DNA of 64,000 nt. Source: Phytophthora colocasiae (lineage: Eukaryota; Oomycota; Peronosporomycetes; Peronosporales; Peronosporaceae). How positions within the stretch are numbered: the first letter of the stretch is position 1; the number at the start of each line of letters is the position of its first letter. The position numbers and the translations under genes were made by a program. The stretch is from contig JAGKQI010000043.1 in NCBI GenBank assembly GCA_018806915.1, forward strand, positions 930,001-994,000, given 5' to 3'. The notes below the pieces were generated by a model. That model saw only the letters and a list, made by a program, of their open reading frames with translations, did not search any database and was not told the DNA's origin. Positions 21,044 to 33,947 of this stretch are shown here, one piece after another.

Positions 21044-21097
21044 ACCACTAAGCCCGCTGGATGGGGATCCAGAACGCGCCGGGCTCAAGAAACCCCC
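21039..21097 (+). promoter_or_regulatory. Programmed -1 frameshift signal, element B
   Basis: GTTAAAC (21039-21045), a 6-nt spacer, outer stem GCCCG 21052-21056 with CGGGC 21080-21084, inner stem CTGGAT 21057-21062 with ATCCAG 21067-21072, loop GGGG and downstream CCCCC 21093-21097. Compared with A and C, two inner base pairs have changed on both sides (UA to CG and CG to UA), so pairing is preserved. The -1 frame is open across the whole module. Confidence 0.8.
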
Positions 21098-24000
21098 TGA
21101 ATTGTGTGTTTTAGCGTACGTTGGACCTGAGTTGAGACGACAAGTTAACCATCAATGCATGACCATTTTCCCGAAAGAAGACCCCACTCCAGTTGGTGAT
21201 GACCCTGACCTTTTAGACGACTGGCATCCAGATAACATGGATGACACTCCTGTCGAGTTCAGGCTCAAACCCGGTGAGAGTTATGGATGGTGGGAAGAAC
21301 ATCGTTCGGAGAATTCGAAAAGGGTTGCTATGGTCGGTGAACAACTGTCGGACGGAGATTCTTTTGGACTCTGGAGCTTCAGTAAGTATGCTGAGTTTGG
21401 ATCTTGCGCGTAGACTCAAGCTCAAGTTGGACTTTCAGAAGCAGCTCCGGGTGTCCGGATTGGGAGGAGTGCCGACAATCATCTCTGCTCGGACTGAAGT
21501 GAAGGTGACTCTGGGACTGAACGTGGTATATGTTTTGGAATTGTGGGTTGCCAACATCGGCGAAGGTGTTGACATGCTTCTCGGAATGGACTTCATGTAT
21601 TCGGCAGGAGTCCGATTGTGTGTTCGAGAAGGCTTGGTGCAACTTCCAGATGAAGAGAATGTGATGTTGTCCGGAAGAACGTTCGACCAACAAAGGAAAG
21701 GACTTCGGCTGGATGTGCGACCATCAGGGACGATATGCCTCCAACCGGGCGAGCAAGCTGTCATCCGGATCAATTATGGCCAGAGTAATCCACAACGTGA
21801 AGTTGTGTGGGCTGGGCGTGGTGACCGATGGGTGACGCAGCTTATTTATGGTGCCCGATCTTGGGCAGTCGCCGTTCGAGTGGTGAATATTTCGGAGAAG
21901 GACGTCTGGATGGGACCGAATACCACAGTCGCCCAGATTGTGGAGTACGGATGTTATCCTTTTGGACGTTTTGTGAGGCCAGGACTTCGGAGGTATCGAG
22001 AATGGGAGGTCCTGATCTATGAGAATACCAACTCCAGACAGGAACAGCTCCGACAACAGAAGTACATGCAGATGCTGTCCGAGTCCGGACCATCATGCGT
22101 CCAAAAGACGACCTACTCGTGGCCCAAGAAATTGCTGGTAAGGCCACCCCGAGGAAGCTCAAACGTGCACATGGTCAAACTTCAAGTTCCACCCCCGAAA
22201 ATTCCGGATGATCCTGTTCGAGAAGAACTCCCGACTACCGATGAAGTTTCAGAACCTGACGACCGTCCGCGAGTTGTGGAGCCAGATCCTGAAGAATACG
22301 AAACTTGTGATGAAGTTCCGGATGGAGATGATGGGTCCGTTTTTGAAAGTTCGGATGATGATGAATTTTTCGATGCGATTACTGTGGATGAGGACTTGCC
22401 AGGGGACGATCCCTCAGACGATATGGCTCTGGAGGAAGAATTCGAACCCCCTAGGAGATCTTTTGGAGAGAATGTCCAGTCAGACATGTTGAATCGAGCC
22501 ATTCGGAGATTGGAAACCAAGTTCACCCGGTGTTTGCACGTGAGTGCAGAAGAGTTGAATTTGGAACCAGCCGTGTATGTACATGAGGGAAGTGACATGT
22601 TGTCCCAATTGAAGGACCACCTGGTCATGCTTCCCGAAGTACATGAGTTGGCTCCAAGTTGTGACATCGAGAAGGCGGACGTTGGAGAACCCGGAAAGAC
22701 GACTCCGGAAGAAGAGCGTAAACTCCGCAAGATTCTGAAACGTCATCGGAAGATTTTCTTAGGGGACGGTAATGCGGCAACGGCTCCGGCGAGAGGTGTG
22801 ATTTGCGACTTGGATGTTGGAGATACTAAACCTGTTGCACAACGACCACGGTCGATTGCACCTCATTTGGCCGTCAAGGTGTACGAATTACTCAAGAAAC
22901 TTTTGGAGACCGGACTGATCGAACATTCGGAATCTCCTTGGGCATCACCGATCGTTATCGTCTTGAAGAAGAATGGAGTCGATATCCGGATGTGTATTGA
23001 TTATCGAGTCGTGAAGGGGTTCATTTTATTGTCGAACTATCCGTTACCTGATCGACGATCTTCTAATCGGTTTCGAAAGTGCAATGTGGTTTATGAGTCT
23101 CGACATGGCAAGTGGATTCTGGGCTATCCGAATGTCGGAACGTGCAAAGTTGATTTCAGCTTTCGTATGTCCATTCGGGCATTTCCAGTGGATTCGTATG
23201 CCATTTGGACTCAAAAATGCACCACTGGTTTATCAAGCAGTAATTAACAACTGCCTGTGGGGATTCGTCAGATTGCCTCCTGAAGAGGAAGTCCAAGTGG
23301 ACTCTGAAGTTTTGGAGTTCTTACAACTGAATCTTCCGGAAGGTAATGGCCAAGGTCATCATGATGCTGGATTCCAAGTCCCAAATCTTTCGGATACTAT
23401 GACTGTGTTTCAGCGGAATATACCTGCCCCGTCTCAGATGAGTCCGGTGTTGGGACGAAGTTCTTATATCGATGACATCGCCCATGGTGCTTCAACTTGG
23501 GACCAGTTGTGTGAAGATCTGAATGCATTGCTATTTCGACTCAGATACTGGAACATCTCGGTGAGTCTTCCGAAGAGTGAGTTTGGAAAATTGACGATCC
23601 TATACTTGTCTCATGAGATAAGTGCTGAAGGTATTCGAGCTACTCCGAAAATCGCAAAGGGTGTTTTGGACCTTCCGTTTCCGACCACTCTGAAAGGCGT
23701 CCAGTCGTTCCTCGGGAGTTTGAATTATTATCACAAGTTCATTGAAGATTTTCCGGTGGTCGCAGCAGTTCTGTATGAACTTTCGGACGAACAGATCAAG
23801 GCAGGGCGGAATTTGGACCAAGCCAAAGAAGCATTTGGACTTTTGAAGCACAAGATCATTTCGACCCCGCTACTGCGTCATCCGGACCGAACCCGACCGT
23901 TTGTGATTATTCCTCACGCCAATGCTTGGGCCGCCTGCGCAGTCCTCGCCCAGGAATATGACGGGATGATTCATCCGGTCAGGTATACTGGACGAGTTCT

Positions 24001-26689
24001 GAATGATTCCGAGTTACGCTATCACATTGCGGAAAAGGAGGTCATTGCGATCTTGAGAGTGCTTCAAGTTTTCCGGAGTTTGGTTGAACAGTCCAAGTTG
24101 ATTGTCTACACCCGTTATTCTGTTTTGAAATGGGTGATCAATTCAAAGTCTGCCGATGGGCGCTGTGTGCCCTGGGGAATTGCCCTATCTCATTGGGACT
24201 TGGACATTCGAAAAGTTCAAAAGGACGAAGATGGTTTAGCGGCTATTATGGGTGCCGGCATCACTCCGCGTGAACATTTGGACGAAATATCGGAATCGCT
24301 GATTCCACTTAAGGGACGCATCCGGAAACCTCCAGTGATGAGTATCGAAATGTTGGAGTCGGATTACGAAGGTATCGTCCTGAGTTTTGATGGAGCTGCT
24401 AAGACATCCACCCGGAAAGGAAGTTGTGGTTGTATCCTGTGGAAACTGCCTGGTTGGAAGGTCCTCGAAGCTCGTGGTTTTACTTTGGATAACGTCACAG
24501 TAAATGACGCGGAGTATCATGGACTTCTGAAGGGCATGCTGATGGCGTCCAACCGGAGTATCGATGAGTTGGTAGTGGTTGGTGATTCCAGGATTGTAAT
24601 TCAACAAGTCCAGGGGTTAATCAACTGCAACCAACCACATCTCCAGAAACATCTCGCGGAGGCGGAGACTCTCAAAGATAAGTTCCGAAAGATCCGTTTC
24701 GTGCATCTGAAGCGAGAATACAATCAGGCTGCCGACTACCTGACTTCGAAGACTCTCCTACTAGATGAGTCGTGGGAAGTTCGGGATGAAAGTGACCTAA
24801 ATCATCTGGAGCATGTGTCCAAGATTGCAGAGAAACTGATGAAGGTGGACGGCTCGGAAGAGAAAGAGACTTTAAAAGATGTATCATCCGGAGTTCAAAT
24901 TCCAGATGATCAAAGTCTTCCGGGGCCAGAATCCGCTCCCCTCCCTCCTGCTGCAAGGGTCATGGCAGCCATTGCACAAGCTGAGGACCCCGACTCGGGA
25001 CGTCCAGATGAAGTCCCCATGGGTCCGTTGGAATTTCAGGCTGAGCGATGGCGGAGGATTAAGGCACATCAAGATGCGGATGAATACTTGTCCGAACTGA
25101 AAAGTTTTCTGAAAGGTGATCTCGAAAGGTTTTCACGCCGAAGACTCCGGAAGATCGCCAAGGTAGCCGACCTGTTCACATTGGACAGTCGAGATGTTCT
25201 TAACCGGTTGTCGACGATTAGTCAAAAACGACCTCGAGAATTCTTGGGAGAACTCCGATTAGTCGTGCCAGAATCTTTGCGCCCCGACATGCTTCATTAT
25301 GCTCACGAAGATTTCCAAGGAGGTCATCAAGGGATCCGCCGGACTCATGAGAAACTTCTTTCGGAATATTATTGGCCAGGAATGTATGCCGATGTGGAAC
25401 GACATGTGAAGGAGTGTGTGGATTGTGCAAGTGGAAAGGGACGACCTCCGAATGACGGTCCGTCACCCGGAAATATCGAGCCATCCTACCCATTTGAAGT
25501 CGTTTCGATGGATTTCGTCACGCATCTTCCAAAGTCGGCCCGCGGAAATACTTTTCTGCTTCTGTTCCAAGATGTGTTCTCCGGATAAGTCATGTGCAAA
25601 CCGATGAATTCGACAACTGCCCAGGACGTCGCCGAAGTTTATGAGCAGGTGGTGTTCCAACGGTTTGGAGCGAGTTCGATGATTCGACATGACCAAGACC
25701 CGCGGTTCATGAGTACCGTCTTCGAATGTTTCCGGAATCTACTCGGAAGTCTTCAAAGAGCCACCCTGGGATATCGTCCGCAAGCTAACGGTCAGCAAGA
25801 ACGGTCAGTCCAGGCGGTCGTCCGGAGTGTCCGAGCTTATATCATGGAAGCAGACCAGAGCGACTGGGACGACCACGTGGAGAGGCTCATGTTTGCTTTG
25901 AACACATCCTTCGATGCTACCCGGTTGGAGACCCCATTCTACCTGGTCCACGGCTGGGACGCTCAGAATACCATCTCGGCAATGTTGGGTCCAAAGCCCC
26001 ACAATCTTCCGGAGAGGACGGCCTACGAGTGGAGACGAAAAATGCAACGCGACTACAGTTATGCGATTGCGTTTGCTGAAGATCTCCAAAAGAAGGCCAA
26101 ACGTCATCGTTCGGAAGTTCAAACTCAGAGATGGAAAGATTTGTCTGAGAGACTGAAGTCTGGATTCGAGAAGGGAGACTCCGTCTGGTTATATATTCCG
26201 AAGGTTCAGACTGGTTTGAGTCGGAAATTAGCTCACATGTGGCATGGACCTTTTCGAATTGAAGAAGTTCATGACGACTATCTAGTGAAACTCAAGGTCG
26301 AGGACACGGGGTACCGTGTCAACCCATGGGTACACATAGGTCGTCTAAAGCCACGAGCCGTATTCCCCAGACGCCCAACCGGTGAAGTCCAAGTGGAAGA
26401 CGACGATGACTTCGATGCTGCTCTTCTTCCAGAAGATAGCTGGGAGCCTGGCGTTGGAAGCGACGAGTACGAAGTTGAAAAGATTTTGGACCTGAGGTGG
26501 TCGAAGCGGACTCGTACCTCCAAGAGGACCCGAGAATATCTGGTGAAGTGGAAAGGATATGACGAACCTGAGTGGCTACCTGTGTCGCAACTTAGCTGCG
26601 GTGCTCTACTCTATGAATTTAACCAAGGAGCACGGGCGCGAGCGAGGTTCCAGGCGATGCAGGCTGGGGATGATCATCCTCGAGCTTAG
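21046..26689 (+). pseudogene. pol: Element B Pol polyprotein (decayed)
   Basis: Same order as A: protease (DSGAS), RT with SLDMASGFW and YIDD, gypsy RNase H, second RNase H (FDGAAK, VNDAEY, VVVGDSR, NQAADYL), integrase and chromodomain (EYLVKWKGYDEPEWLP). Lesions: a loss of about 8 bp near 21336 (frame 0 to 1), a 2-bp deletion near 23050 just before the RT active site, and a TAA at 25586-25588 in the integrase core, where A and C have Tyr. The RT catalytic motifs themselves are intact, unlike in A. Confidence 0.88.
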
Positions 26690-26957
26690 ACGTTCACATG
26701 TCATGTGAATGTTCGGATGGAACGACTGGAAGTGTGTTTTCGACTGAATTTTGTTTTGATTACGATTGGATTATGATTATCATGGGAGTTATTGTGAGGT
26801 GAGTTTCGAGAGATTACATGGGACTTCAAAGGAAATTAACGAGATGAATACTGGAGATGTTACGAGATGAAATGAGTGCATTTTGGATGGTTAAAAGTGA
26901 TTGCTACGTGGAAACATGCAGAATTGAGATGACCTTCATCCGGAGTTGGGCGCAATC
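26690..26957. other. Spacer between convergent pol and antisense ORF, element B
   Basis: A short noncoding stretch at the place of the 12109-12494 spacer in A. It is relatively AT-rich with scattered gag/atg words. I see no conserved motif. Confidence 0.4.
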
Positions 26958-29900
26958 TTAGTCTTCACTCCAGAGATCGGAAAACTGGATGCGCTGCTCG
27001 ACTGGGATCAGCTTGGCCCGAAGTTCATCCGGAACATGAGCAATTCGTTCTTCTTCGGTGCTGCAGTAAACCCACTGCGCACGTCCAGGTTCTTGCCTGT
27101 CCAACAGATTCAGCTGCTCTTCGAGTGTGTATGGATGACCGGTAGACGGGTTGAGATGACCGGGGTCCATCAAGATCCAGTGGCATAACTTGTTTGGGAA
27201 GTTCCACACACCAGGCTCGAGCCAAATAGAGTCCGGAAGACGAGACTTCACTCGAGTGAGTAGTGCCAATGCTCTTTTTCGGAAGACCGAATGGACATTG
27301 GTCCGTTTGTCTTGAGCTTTCCGGATAGACAATGGAGCAGATGGCGATCCGTCAAGCGTTAACCAGTGGTAAGTGTGCCAGAAGACCCTCGAATCACCAG
27401 CGACGAAATTGGTCCAGTCATATAGCGCATCCCGTGCTTCTTCATCCAAATCGTCACGAGTGTGAAAATATAACTCCTGAGGACGTCGCGAGTACACGTC
27501 ATTCCAAGGGGCATCCAAGAGAAGCCGTTGCAACTGTCGATCCATACTCCACGAACGTGATTTCAGGATCTTCACATCATAACGATTTGGAGAATAGTCA
27601 GGAAGACCCGGAGTCTGCCGGGCGTGACCTCCAAGCGGATCACTCCACTTCATCCGGATTCCGTAGTGTCTCCAAGAGGTTTCCCCTGAACTCGGCACTT
27701 CAATGATCTCCTTCTCCAGTGGTGTAAGACTTTCAAAGTCTCGACGAGCGAGAACTGTACTTTTGGAGTCCGATGACCGTCGCTTCTTCCCTGCAGTCGA
27801 AGTCGAACTAGATGAGTCACTCGGACGGAGTCGACGGTAACCGGAGTGTCGTGTTGGAGGTGATGGAGGTGGAAACGGTTCATCATCATCATCTGGCTCC
27901 TCGTTTTCATCCGGATTGAAATCACCATCTTTAGACTTGTCATCCGGCTGTTCATTGGAGTCGTCTGGACCGAGAATCTCCTCGAGAACACATTCTTGTT
28001 CAACCATGGGGCCCCAGTATTCCGGCTCTCGTTCATCCATGAAAAGTTGCTCCAATACCGATTCTGCCAAGTTGTAGTAGCGTCTCGGGACGTACTTAGT
28101 CCAGAAGACTTCATCCAGCTTGTTCCAGAACATCATCCGGATCAACATGGCTACGAGAGGCTCCAGTTCGAAACGCGTGTGTGCACTACGATCTTCTTCC
28201 AACCATTCACGAGCACCAGGATACTTCACACCAGAGATCATCATCATTTGAAGATCCATTCGAAGATCTTCCCAGGCGACTGGATGGTCAGAAAGAGACT
28301 GACGTGCCTCAGCTTGCGTCCAGAGAACTTGAGCATCATCAGGACGACAATCCAATTGAGAATCACTATCCCAGCCTGATGGTCGACTTTGCATGTGGAG
28401 TGGAGCTTTCCGAGATTTCGTGGACTCTTTTGATTTTGATGATGAACCTCCAGAAGGTGACCGTTTCTTGGATGATGGCTTGCCCGAACTTTCAGACGAA
28501 ACATTTCCAGTAAGGTCGACGAGAGGCGGTGGCGATGGATCGGATTCTTTAGAGTCTCCATCGTCGTCCGGGCGAATCATTCGAACGTATGCCGGAAATG
28601 AAGGGCGAAAATCATCAGGGGTCATCACTGTGATCACTGTGCGCCATGTTGGATCCACAGGATCTCCATCTCGGAAGTGATTCAAAAGGCCTAACAGACG
28701 TTCCCAATTCATCTGGACTTGGGTGTGGTTCTCTGCCCCAAGAAAGTTCATCAAATCGACCGGATTGAAGGCAGACCGAGCTAGCTGAGGTTCCAAACTC
28801 CGGCGACGAGATTTTTCCATTTCCACTTGGCGACGTAAGTCTTCAATCTGGGTGCTATGCCCGCGTTTGGCACGATCGTGCTCCTGCAACAACTTCAAAG
28901 TGTCTTCACGAAAGTTTCGAATGATCTCTGTTTTCTCAACTTCCAGATTCGCGATACGTTGATCGCGAGAAGCGAGATCCAACTGGAATTCACGCCTGAG
29001 TGAGTCTAAGACATCCTGATGACCACTAGCATCTCGAACAAATTCTTCGGAGCTCTCGAGTTCTGCTTGGACTCGGCTCAACTTCTCAGTGACTCGACGT
29101 AGAGCGGATACAGTGCCGAAGACACGTTGGGCGAAGTTTTCAGGATCAAATTCGGTCAGGACGCTTGCCATCTGACGACGAAAAGAGAGATCGGCCAACA
29201 AAGTTTCCATCTCAGGACCTTGAAGTGAATCGGATCTTGGAGTCAGGATGTGTTCGTTCAAATCATCGCTCTCGTCAAAGAACTGGAATAACATCGCCTT
29301 TTCCGAAGTCGAGAGGCGCTCCACTTGTGCCAGCATTTCCAGTCCACCATAGCCATCTTGGAAGAAACGACTTCGCCCCAAATGATTCGCAACTGCAGGA
29401 ATCCCGACCAGACGAGTGTCCTCCGCAGAGCATAAGTCCGCTACGGTGAGACTGATAGGCGTTTGCTTGGGACCACCCGGGCCGAGTTGGCTCGATACGT
29501 TCAATCGGGAAGCTTCAACCGATGTTATGGGAGCTGTGCGCACTTGCCGAGACCCAAGATGTCGCTTGCTGCGTTTTCGTCGCGATGTTCATCATTACTC
29601 CCGCCTTCCTGCGCTTTTCCACTTCCTGGTTGTACATTATCCCTTCCCGAAGACTGCTTAGGGATGTCAGATTGACTGCCAGCGACGCTTGAACCATGTG
29701 TGGAGGTGATACTTAACCCTGGGACGACTTGAGCGGCAGGCGTGGCCGTCGGAGATGTGTGTGACGGTGTGGCAGTCTCCATTGGAGCGCTCAGCAGCCG
29801 CGATATCGCAAAGTGAGCGTGTGAGCTTGTTGGGATCTTTTGACGTGAAGTGATTGGCTGAGTTGGGACCGGGCGAAGAAAAGACACCACCTCCGCTAGT

Positions 29901-30013
29901 TGGAGAACCGAATTGGAGTTTGCGTGGAAATTTGACCGATTTACTGGCGGACGACTTCTCCCGGATAACCGACTGGACTTTGATCGTGGTGCCTTCGTCT
30001 TGCTTCGTCTCAT
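26958..30013 (-). CDS. Element B antisense ORF, about 1018 codons (one frameshift), function unknown
   Basis: It starts at an ATG (30013) 60 bp inside the 3' LTR. The frame 30013-29525 joins the frame ending at 26958 through one frameshift near 29540; the downstream frame has no ATG of its own at that point, which supports a single original ORF. Features: basic Ser-rich start, coiled coil (about 29060-28790), acidic Asp/Glu/Pro tract, a GKKRRS nuclear-type signal, and a C-terminal domain with YGIRM, QTPGLPDY, ELYFHTRDDL, FWHTYHWLTLD and EPGVWNFPNKLC.WI. This domain aligns with A and C although the DNA is strongly diverged, which suggests protein-level constraint. Confidence 0.75.
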
Positions 30014-30072
30014 CGCGACCTATCACCTCGGAAGCAAATTGCTCAATGAGAGCTCATGATGAGAGGGACGGT

Positions 30073-31607
30073 TGTGAAGCTGTGACTCTGCAAATTTTCT
30101 ATGGACTACCGGATCCCAGAGCCAGAGCGGCACTGAGGATATTACTGGTCCAAATGATTTCAGGGTTAAGGCACAATTGTGGGTGCCAAGGGACAAGGGC
30201 AAGCCTGGGAAGGGGTTGCCGACTCCAAAAGATGGAAACGACTTGAAAAGATCCCGACATACTCCGGAAGATGCACTCCAGATGATTCGAACACCGAAAC
30301 CAAGTGACTGTTCGGTAACGCCATGACCAAGGGGTTCTATTTTTGGAGTATATGCGAGACCCAAATTATCAAGTCGAAGGTTCGAAGTGGAGGTTAACGT
30401 TTGACTATCGGAGACTGTCTGGTTTGTACCCAGTATCCTGGTTGAGTCTCGGGTATACTCAAGGCCATATATTTCCGACCGACCAAGACGACCGACGATG
30501 ATGTGTCCAGAGCCAGCTGGAATTCTTCCGTGTTCTTTGACTCTATGGTATTCTACTGAAACGCAAGCCTCTTCCTGATGAGACGCCCCTACTACATAGT
30601 GAAACCAAGTATATTTTTGCATGTTTAGCTAGTGCTAGCTATTATACATTAAAAGAGAGTTCAATTTGCCACCAAGGGCGCAAGTGCAAAGTCTTGGAAG
30701 GTGTTCCCAAGACACACTGTGAGGAGCCGTGGACCAGCCTCGAGAAGAGGGCTTCACGTGTAGCCGAACAAGCGCCAGGCCGCGTCGACAAGCGTCACCG
30801 CCGCGTGAATCTCCGCCAGGGTAAGACCAAGTTGGAAAGGTGATCCGGGCGGCGTATCCCGGGCGTGACCCCTTCCATTTCATATTCCAGTTGATACTTT
30901 CGGGTATTATTTCATATTATAACTGCGTTTTGGGAGGTTAGTGGTAGTCACCCCTAAAATTGATTGATTTGACTGCTTGTGCGTTTGGACTGTATTGGTT
31001 GTGTGTGTTCTTAAATACTACATAGTATTTGGGACATATATATTGGATTCTATTCTTCCGGAGATTCCTAGTGAATCTATCGGAAGTGGTGCGCTGTTTA
31101 AAGAGCCCGGAACTGTGCCAGTGTTCCGGACTTTGTTCTAGTCGTACTGGCATTTGGAGTGCCCACCGCTCGAGGGCCGAAAAGAATAAGAAGCGGTTGT
31201 ATATTTTGGTTTAACTCTCTTGTATATTTGGTTAACTGTTGGAGGGGAAGTACTTTGCCCATAAGTGCTTACCCACATTCGGACTAATTAACCACCGTTT
31301 GGGAAGTGTTTATTTGGTTAGCACTCTCCCTCCGGATCTAGTTCTACAATCTTTTGGAGATAACACTTTCGGTGCAGACTCCTCGCGTTCGAAGACAAAC
31401 GACACCTACGAGGGTAGTCACAAGGTCACACGCCAAGCCACTTTCCGGACACCCATTTGGACATCGGAAGGTGGTGCTGACTCACTCCAACTGGACACCT
31501 TACTACTAACTCTCTTTTGGAGTTTTTAGTGTCTGGGTTGTTCCTTTTGGACGGCACACTATACGCAACCCCCTGGGCGGTCAAAAGTGTTCACCCACTT
31601 CGCCACA
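30073..31607 (+). repeat. 3' LTR of element B
   Basis: The start (TGTGAAGCTG) is set by the preceding purine tract ending gacggt, as in A and C. The end is placed at the CA of cacttcgccaca, which matches the LTR ends of A and C (cgacttcgcgaca). Internal words such as gagttcaattt and ctatacgc...cccc also match. The length is about 1535 bp. The partner LTR lies outside the window, so both ends are inferred by analogy. Confidence 0.75.
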
Positions 31608-31822
31608 GCATTCTGTCCCTTTTTGGTGCCAATATACAAGATGGGAAGCCATATCACCATCAATAGGGGCAGAATGCCCTGGTTGACTAATGTTCAAGCC
31701 TAACCCAACCCGTATTCAATCTACCAATGAGAAAACTCTACGAAGTCGCGTCTCTGACAAAATGTTCCGGCTCTTGAACATAAAACAAATATATCATACT
31801 TTATTTCAAACAACTTCACCAA

Positions 31823-32240
31823 TTGTCAATACGGGATTTTCCTACGTGCCACCAGGTGAATTCAATGGTCAGAACTTCATTCAGCTTCGACGACGACAAG
31901 CAACTCGTCCAACTAGTGCGGCGATACGAAAATGCCGGCGCGCGAATCGTGAGGGCGAATGTGGTGCACAACATGCATCACACAGGGCAGATTTCCACGT
32001 TGAAACAGCGGCTACTGTCGTTGAAAAGATCGCAAGGCAACTTAATTTCGCAGTTCCCTCGAAGTATTTTTCACGCCAGTGCAGCGGTCTCGAGGGCGGC
32101 CTGCTGCAGTAATTCAGCAACTACGAGCTATTGCGACAGCTCCTCAACTACCAAGGGCACCTCGTGATAGTGCTTCGAATCGACCGGATGCAAGTACCAT
32201 AACGCCACCGGGGGTTAATTCGCAGATACGCAATTGGGCA
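31823..32240 (+). pseudogene. SANT/Myb-like protein fragment
   Basis: One frame encodes FSFDDDKQLVQLVRRYENAG, then ARIVRANVVHNMHHTGQIS and LKQRLLSLKRSQG. This has the spacing of a three-helix Myb/SANT DNA-binding repeat. After about 32100 a plausible continuation (PAAVIQQLRAIATAPQLPRAP) lies in another frame, suggesting an indel. Such short Myb-like proteins are common in oomycete genomes, often near transposons. No promoter or clear full-length gene is visible. Confidence 0.45.
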
Positions 32241-32306
32241 TAGCTGTTTGTCTCCCCCAGATCTTGTTGCCAAATTCCTACCGGAATATACGCAAAAAAA
32301 AACTTG

Positions 32307-32630
32307 CTAAACCTGAGTGCTCGAAAATATGGCGGAACTCTGGTCACAGTCTCGTAGTAGTTTATCTGAGTGCTGATAAAGATCACTAGGAACTTCCATT
32401 ACTTGTGACGGCTCGAAGCGAAAATTCACGATAGTTTCCACTTGCGCAACAAAATTCGGGACTGAAATCGGAGGTTCATAGTGCTCCTTACAAACTTCGA
32501 AACCTTCCATACCTCCATCAATTACAACACTTTCTCCTGAGTCCACCGCACAGAGTTGACTCCAGCCAGGTCCATTTGCCCGAGCGTAAAACGAGCTGTA
32601 GTTCGTATTACCTAAAGCCATGTTCTCCAC
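32307..32630 (-). CDS. Small hypothetical ORF, 107 aa
   Basis: An ATG-started frame (MENMALGNTNYSSFYARANG) with balanced composition and no recognisable motif. It lies in a decayed island between retroelements, convergent with the SANT-like fragment, so it may be a gene remnant. I do not recognise it. Confidence 0.25.
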   Translation of the reverse strand: MENMALGNTNYSSFYARANGPGWSQLCAVDSGESVVIDGGMEGFEVCKEHYEPPISVPNFVAQVETIVNFRFEPSQVMEVPSDLYQHSDKLLRDCDQSSAIFSSTQV

Positions 32631-32721
32631 GTGAGATTGAAACTGAGAGTCGAGCCACCTGACTTGATATAGTCACTTCACAAGACGGCAAACTCTTCCA
32701 ACAATGTCTGTACTACCAACA

Positions 32722-33468
32722 CTAACATATTTTCTTGAGGAAGCCCAACCTTTTTTTGTAGGCGAAAACGCAACCAGTGTGTTGCTTTTTCGCCACATAC
32801 AGAGCTGACAGGGATGGTAATTGTCCCGATGCACTTGGTCCAGGTCTCGTAACTGCGGGTGGCGGTGTTGGTATTTGGCCTTGTACAGGCGGCATATTTT
32901 GAGTGTTTGCAGTCGCGCCGGGGATTACACCTGTATTCAGCGTCGCAATACTTGTTAGGCCATTCTCATATTCGACGACTGGAGCAACTTGTGACGCTAC
33001 ATATTGGCCAGCCTCTGGTGCAGCGAGTTGTACACCTGGACGCTTGGCTGGACAAGAGCTGAATTTGTAGTCTGTGTCGCTGGTACATCTGTAGCTTCGA
33101 CGACTAAAGTGCGTTGTACCGCTAGACTCCGGACGCGGCGAGTTGTACTTTCGATGGTTGGGTATCGGGTTGAGCAAAAGCTTCAGAAGTTTGTACAGCT
33201 GTGGGCTGCAGTTGTTCCCCAAGCGCAAAGACAAAGTGCTCTTGGGCTTATTCTTGTTTCCGCGCGACCGTCCTCGCTTGCGTGGAGGCTCTCTAGAGGG
33301 TACCTCGCTGCTCGTTATCTTCGCCTTGGTTTTTGACCCCTTCGACCTCCCAGGTTTCTTAGGAAACGGTGCTTTCGGCACCTCTTGGGGACGGGGGGGG
33401 GGTTGTGATAGCAAGAGAGGTTGCTGACCAGGCTCCAACTTCATTGTCGTTTCTCCTTTCTTCTCCAA
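32722..33468 (-). CDS. Hypothetical basic protein with AT-hook-like motifs, 248 aa
   Basis: The N-terminal third has Pro/Lys-rich sequence with two AT-hook-like patches (KKPGRSKGSKTK and RKRGRSRGNKNKPK), consistent with DNA binding. The middle changes character (Ser/Tyr/Cys-rich). A different frame there gives AVQRTLVVEATDVPATQTT, so two indels probably damaged the gene. The C-terminal part is Pro/Ala/Gln-rich. It may be a decayed DNA-binding or transposon-associated protein; I cannot name a family. Confidence 0.4.
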   Translation of the reverse strand: MEKKGETTMKLEPGQQPLLLSQPPPRPQEVPKAPFPKKPGRSKGSKTKAKITSSEVPSREPPRKRGRSRGNKNKPKSTLSLRLGNNCSPQLYKLLKLLLNPIPNHRKYNSPRPESSGTTHFSRRSYRCTSDTDYKFSSCPAKRPGVQLAAPEAGQYVASQVAPVVEYENGLTSIATLNTGVIPGATANTQNMPPVQGQIPTPPPAVTRPGPSASGQLPSLSALYVAKKQHTGCVFAYKKRLGFLKKIC

Positions 33469-33947
33469 CCACCCGGGCAGAGAGACGAGGGGGCGGACTC
33501 GCTGTGGTTGCTGTCCATGGGAACCCTCGTCAGTTCAAGGTTCAAGTGCTTACCGTATTCAACAGCGAGCTACATAATAGCTAATGCAGGTGAAAACGCA
33601 ACTGATCCGATCATGTTTGAAAGGGATAAATTTATAGAAAATATTTGGTATAATGGACTTCATACATTCTTTTGCATAGTAATACCAGCATACGCGCTCT
33701 CTTCGGAGCGTATCTTGGCGGCAGCCAGGTCGAACGAGCCTTGGCGGCCAAGCCATCTCTCTGCAGAATGATGCCGTGGTACTTGTAGCCGTTGTTCATG
33801 GTGTGGGTGCTTTGGTACGACAGCCACGCGACCGGCTCACCAAGCGACCAGCAGCAGCCGGAAAGGCGAGCAAGGCGATGCGTTATTGACCAGTCAAGTC
33901 TGCTGCATACTGCGGCTATATCTGTGAATGACAGAAATTCCGAACGG
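33469..33947. other. No supported gene
   Basis: Short overlapping frames on both strands, none with recognisable motifs or convincing length. It separates the AT-hook-like ORF from the ubiquitin relic. Confidence 0.5.

Larger units (their letters stand above)
1..31607 (+). mobile_element. Element B: giant Ty3/gypsy retrotransposon, 5' LTR outside the window, interrupted by element A
   Basis: Order on the + strand: gag start (50), inverted gag body, element A, rest of the inverted gag body, gag end (20963), pol (to 26689), antisense ORF (26958-30013) and 3' LTR (30073-31607). The 5' LTR lies upstream of position 1. B is a sister family of A and C: the proteins align throughout but are clearly more diverged. 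Without A, the visible part is about 14.8 kb. The copy is old and broken, with a gag inversion, at least three frameshifts and one nonsense codon in pol. Confidence 0.9.
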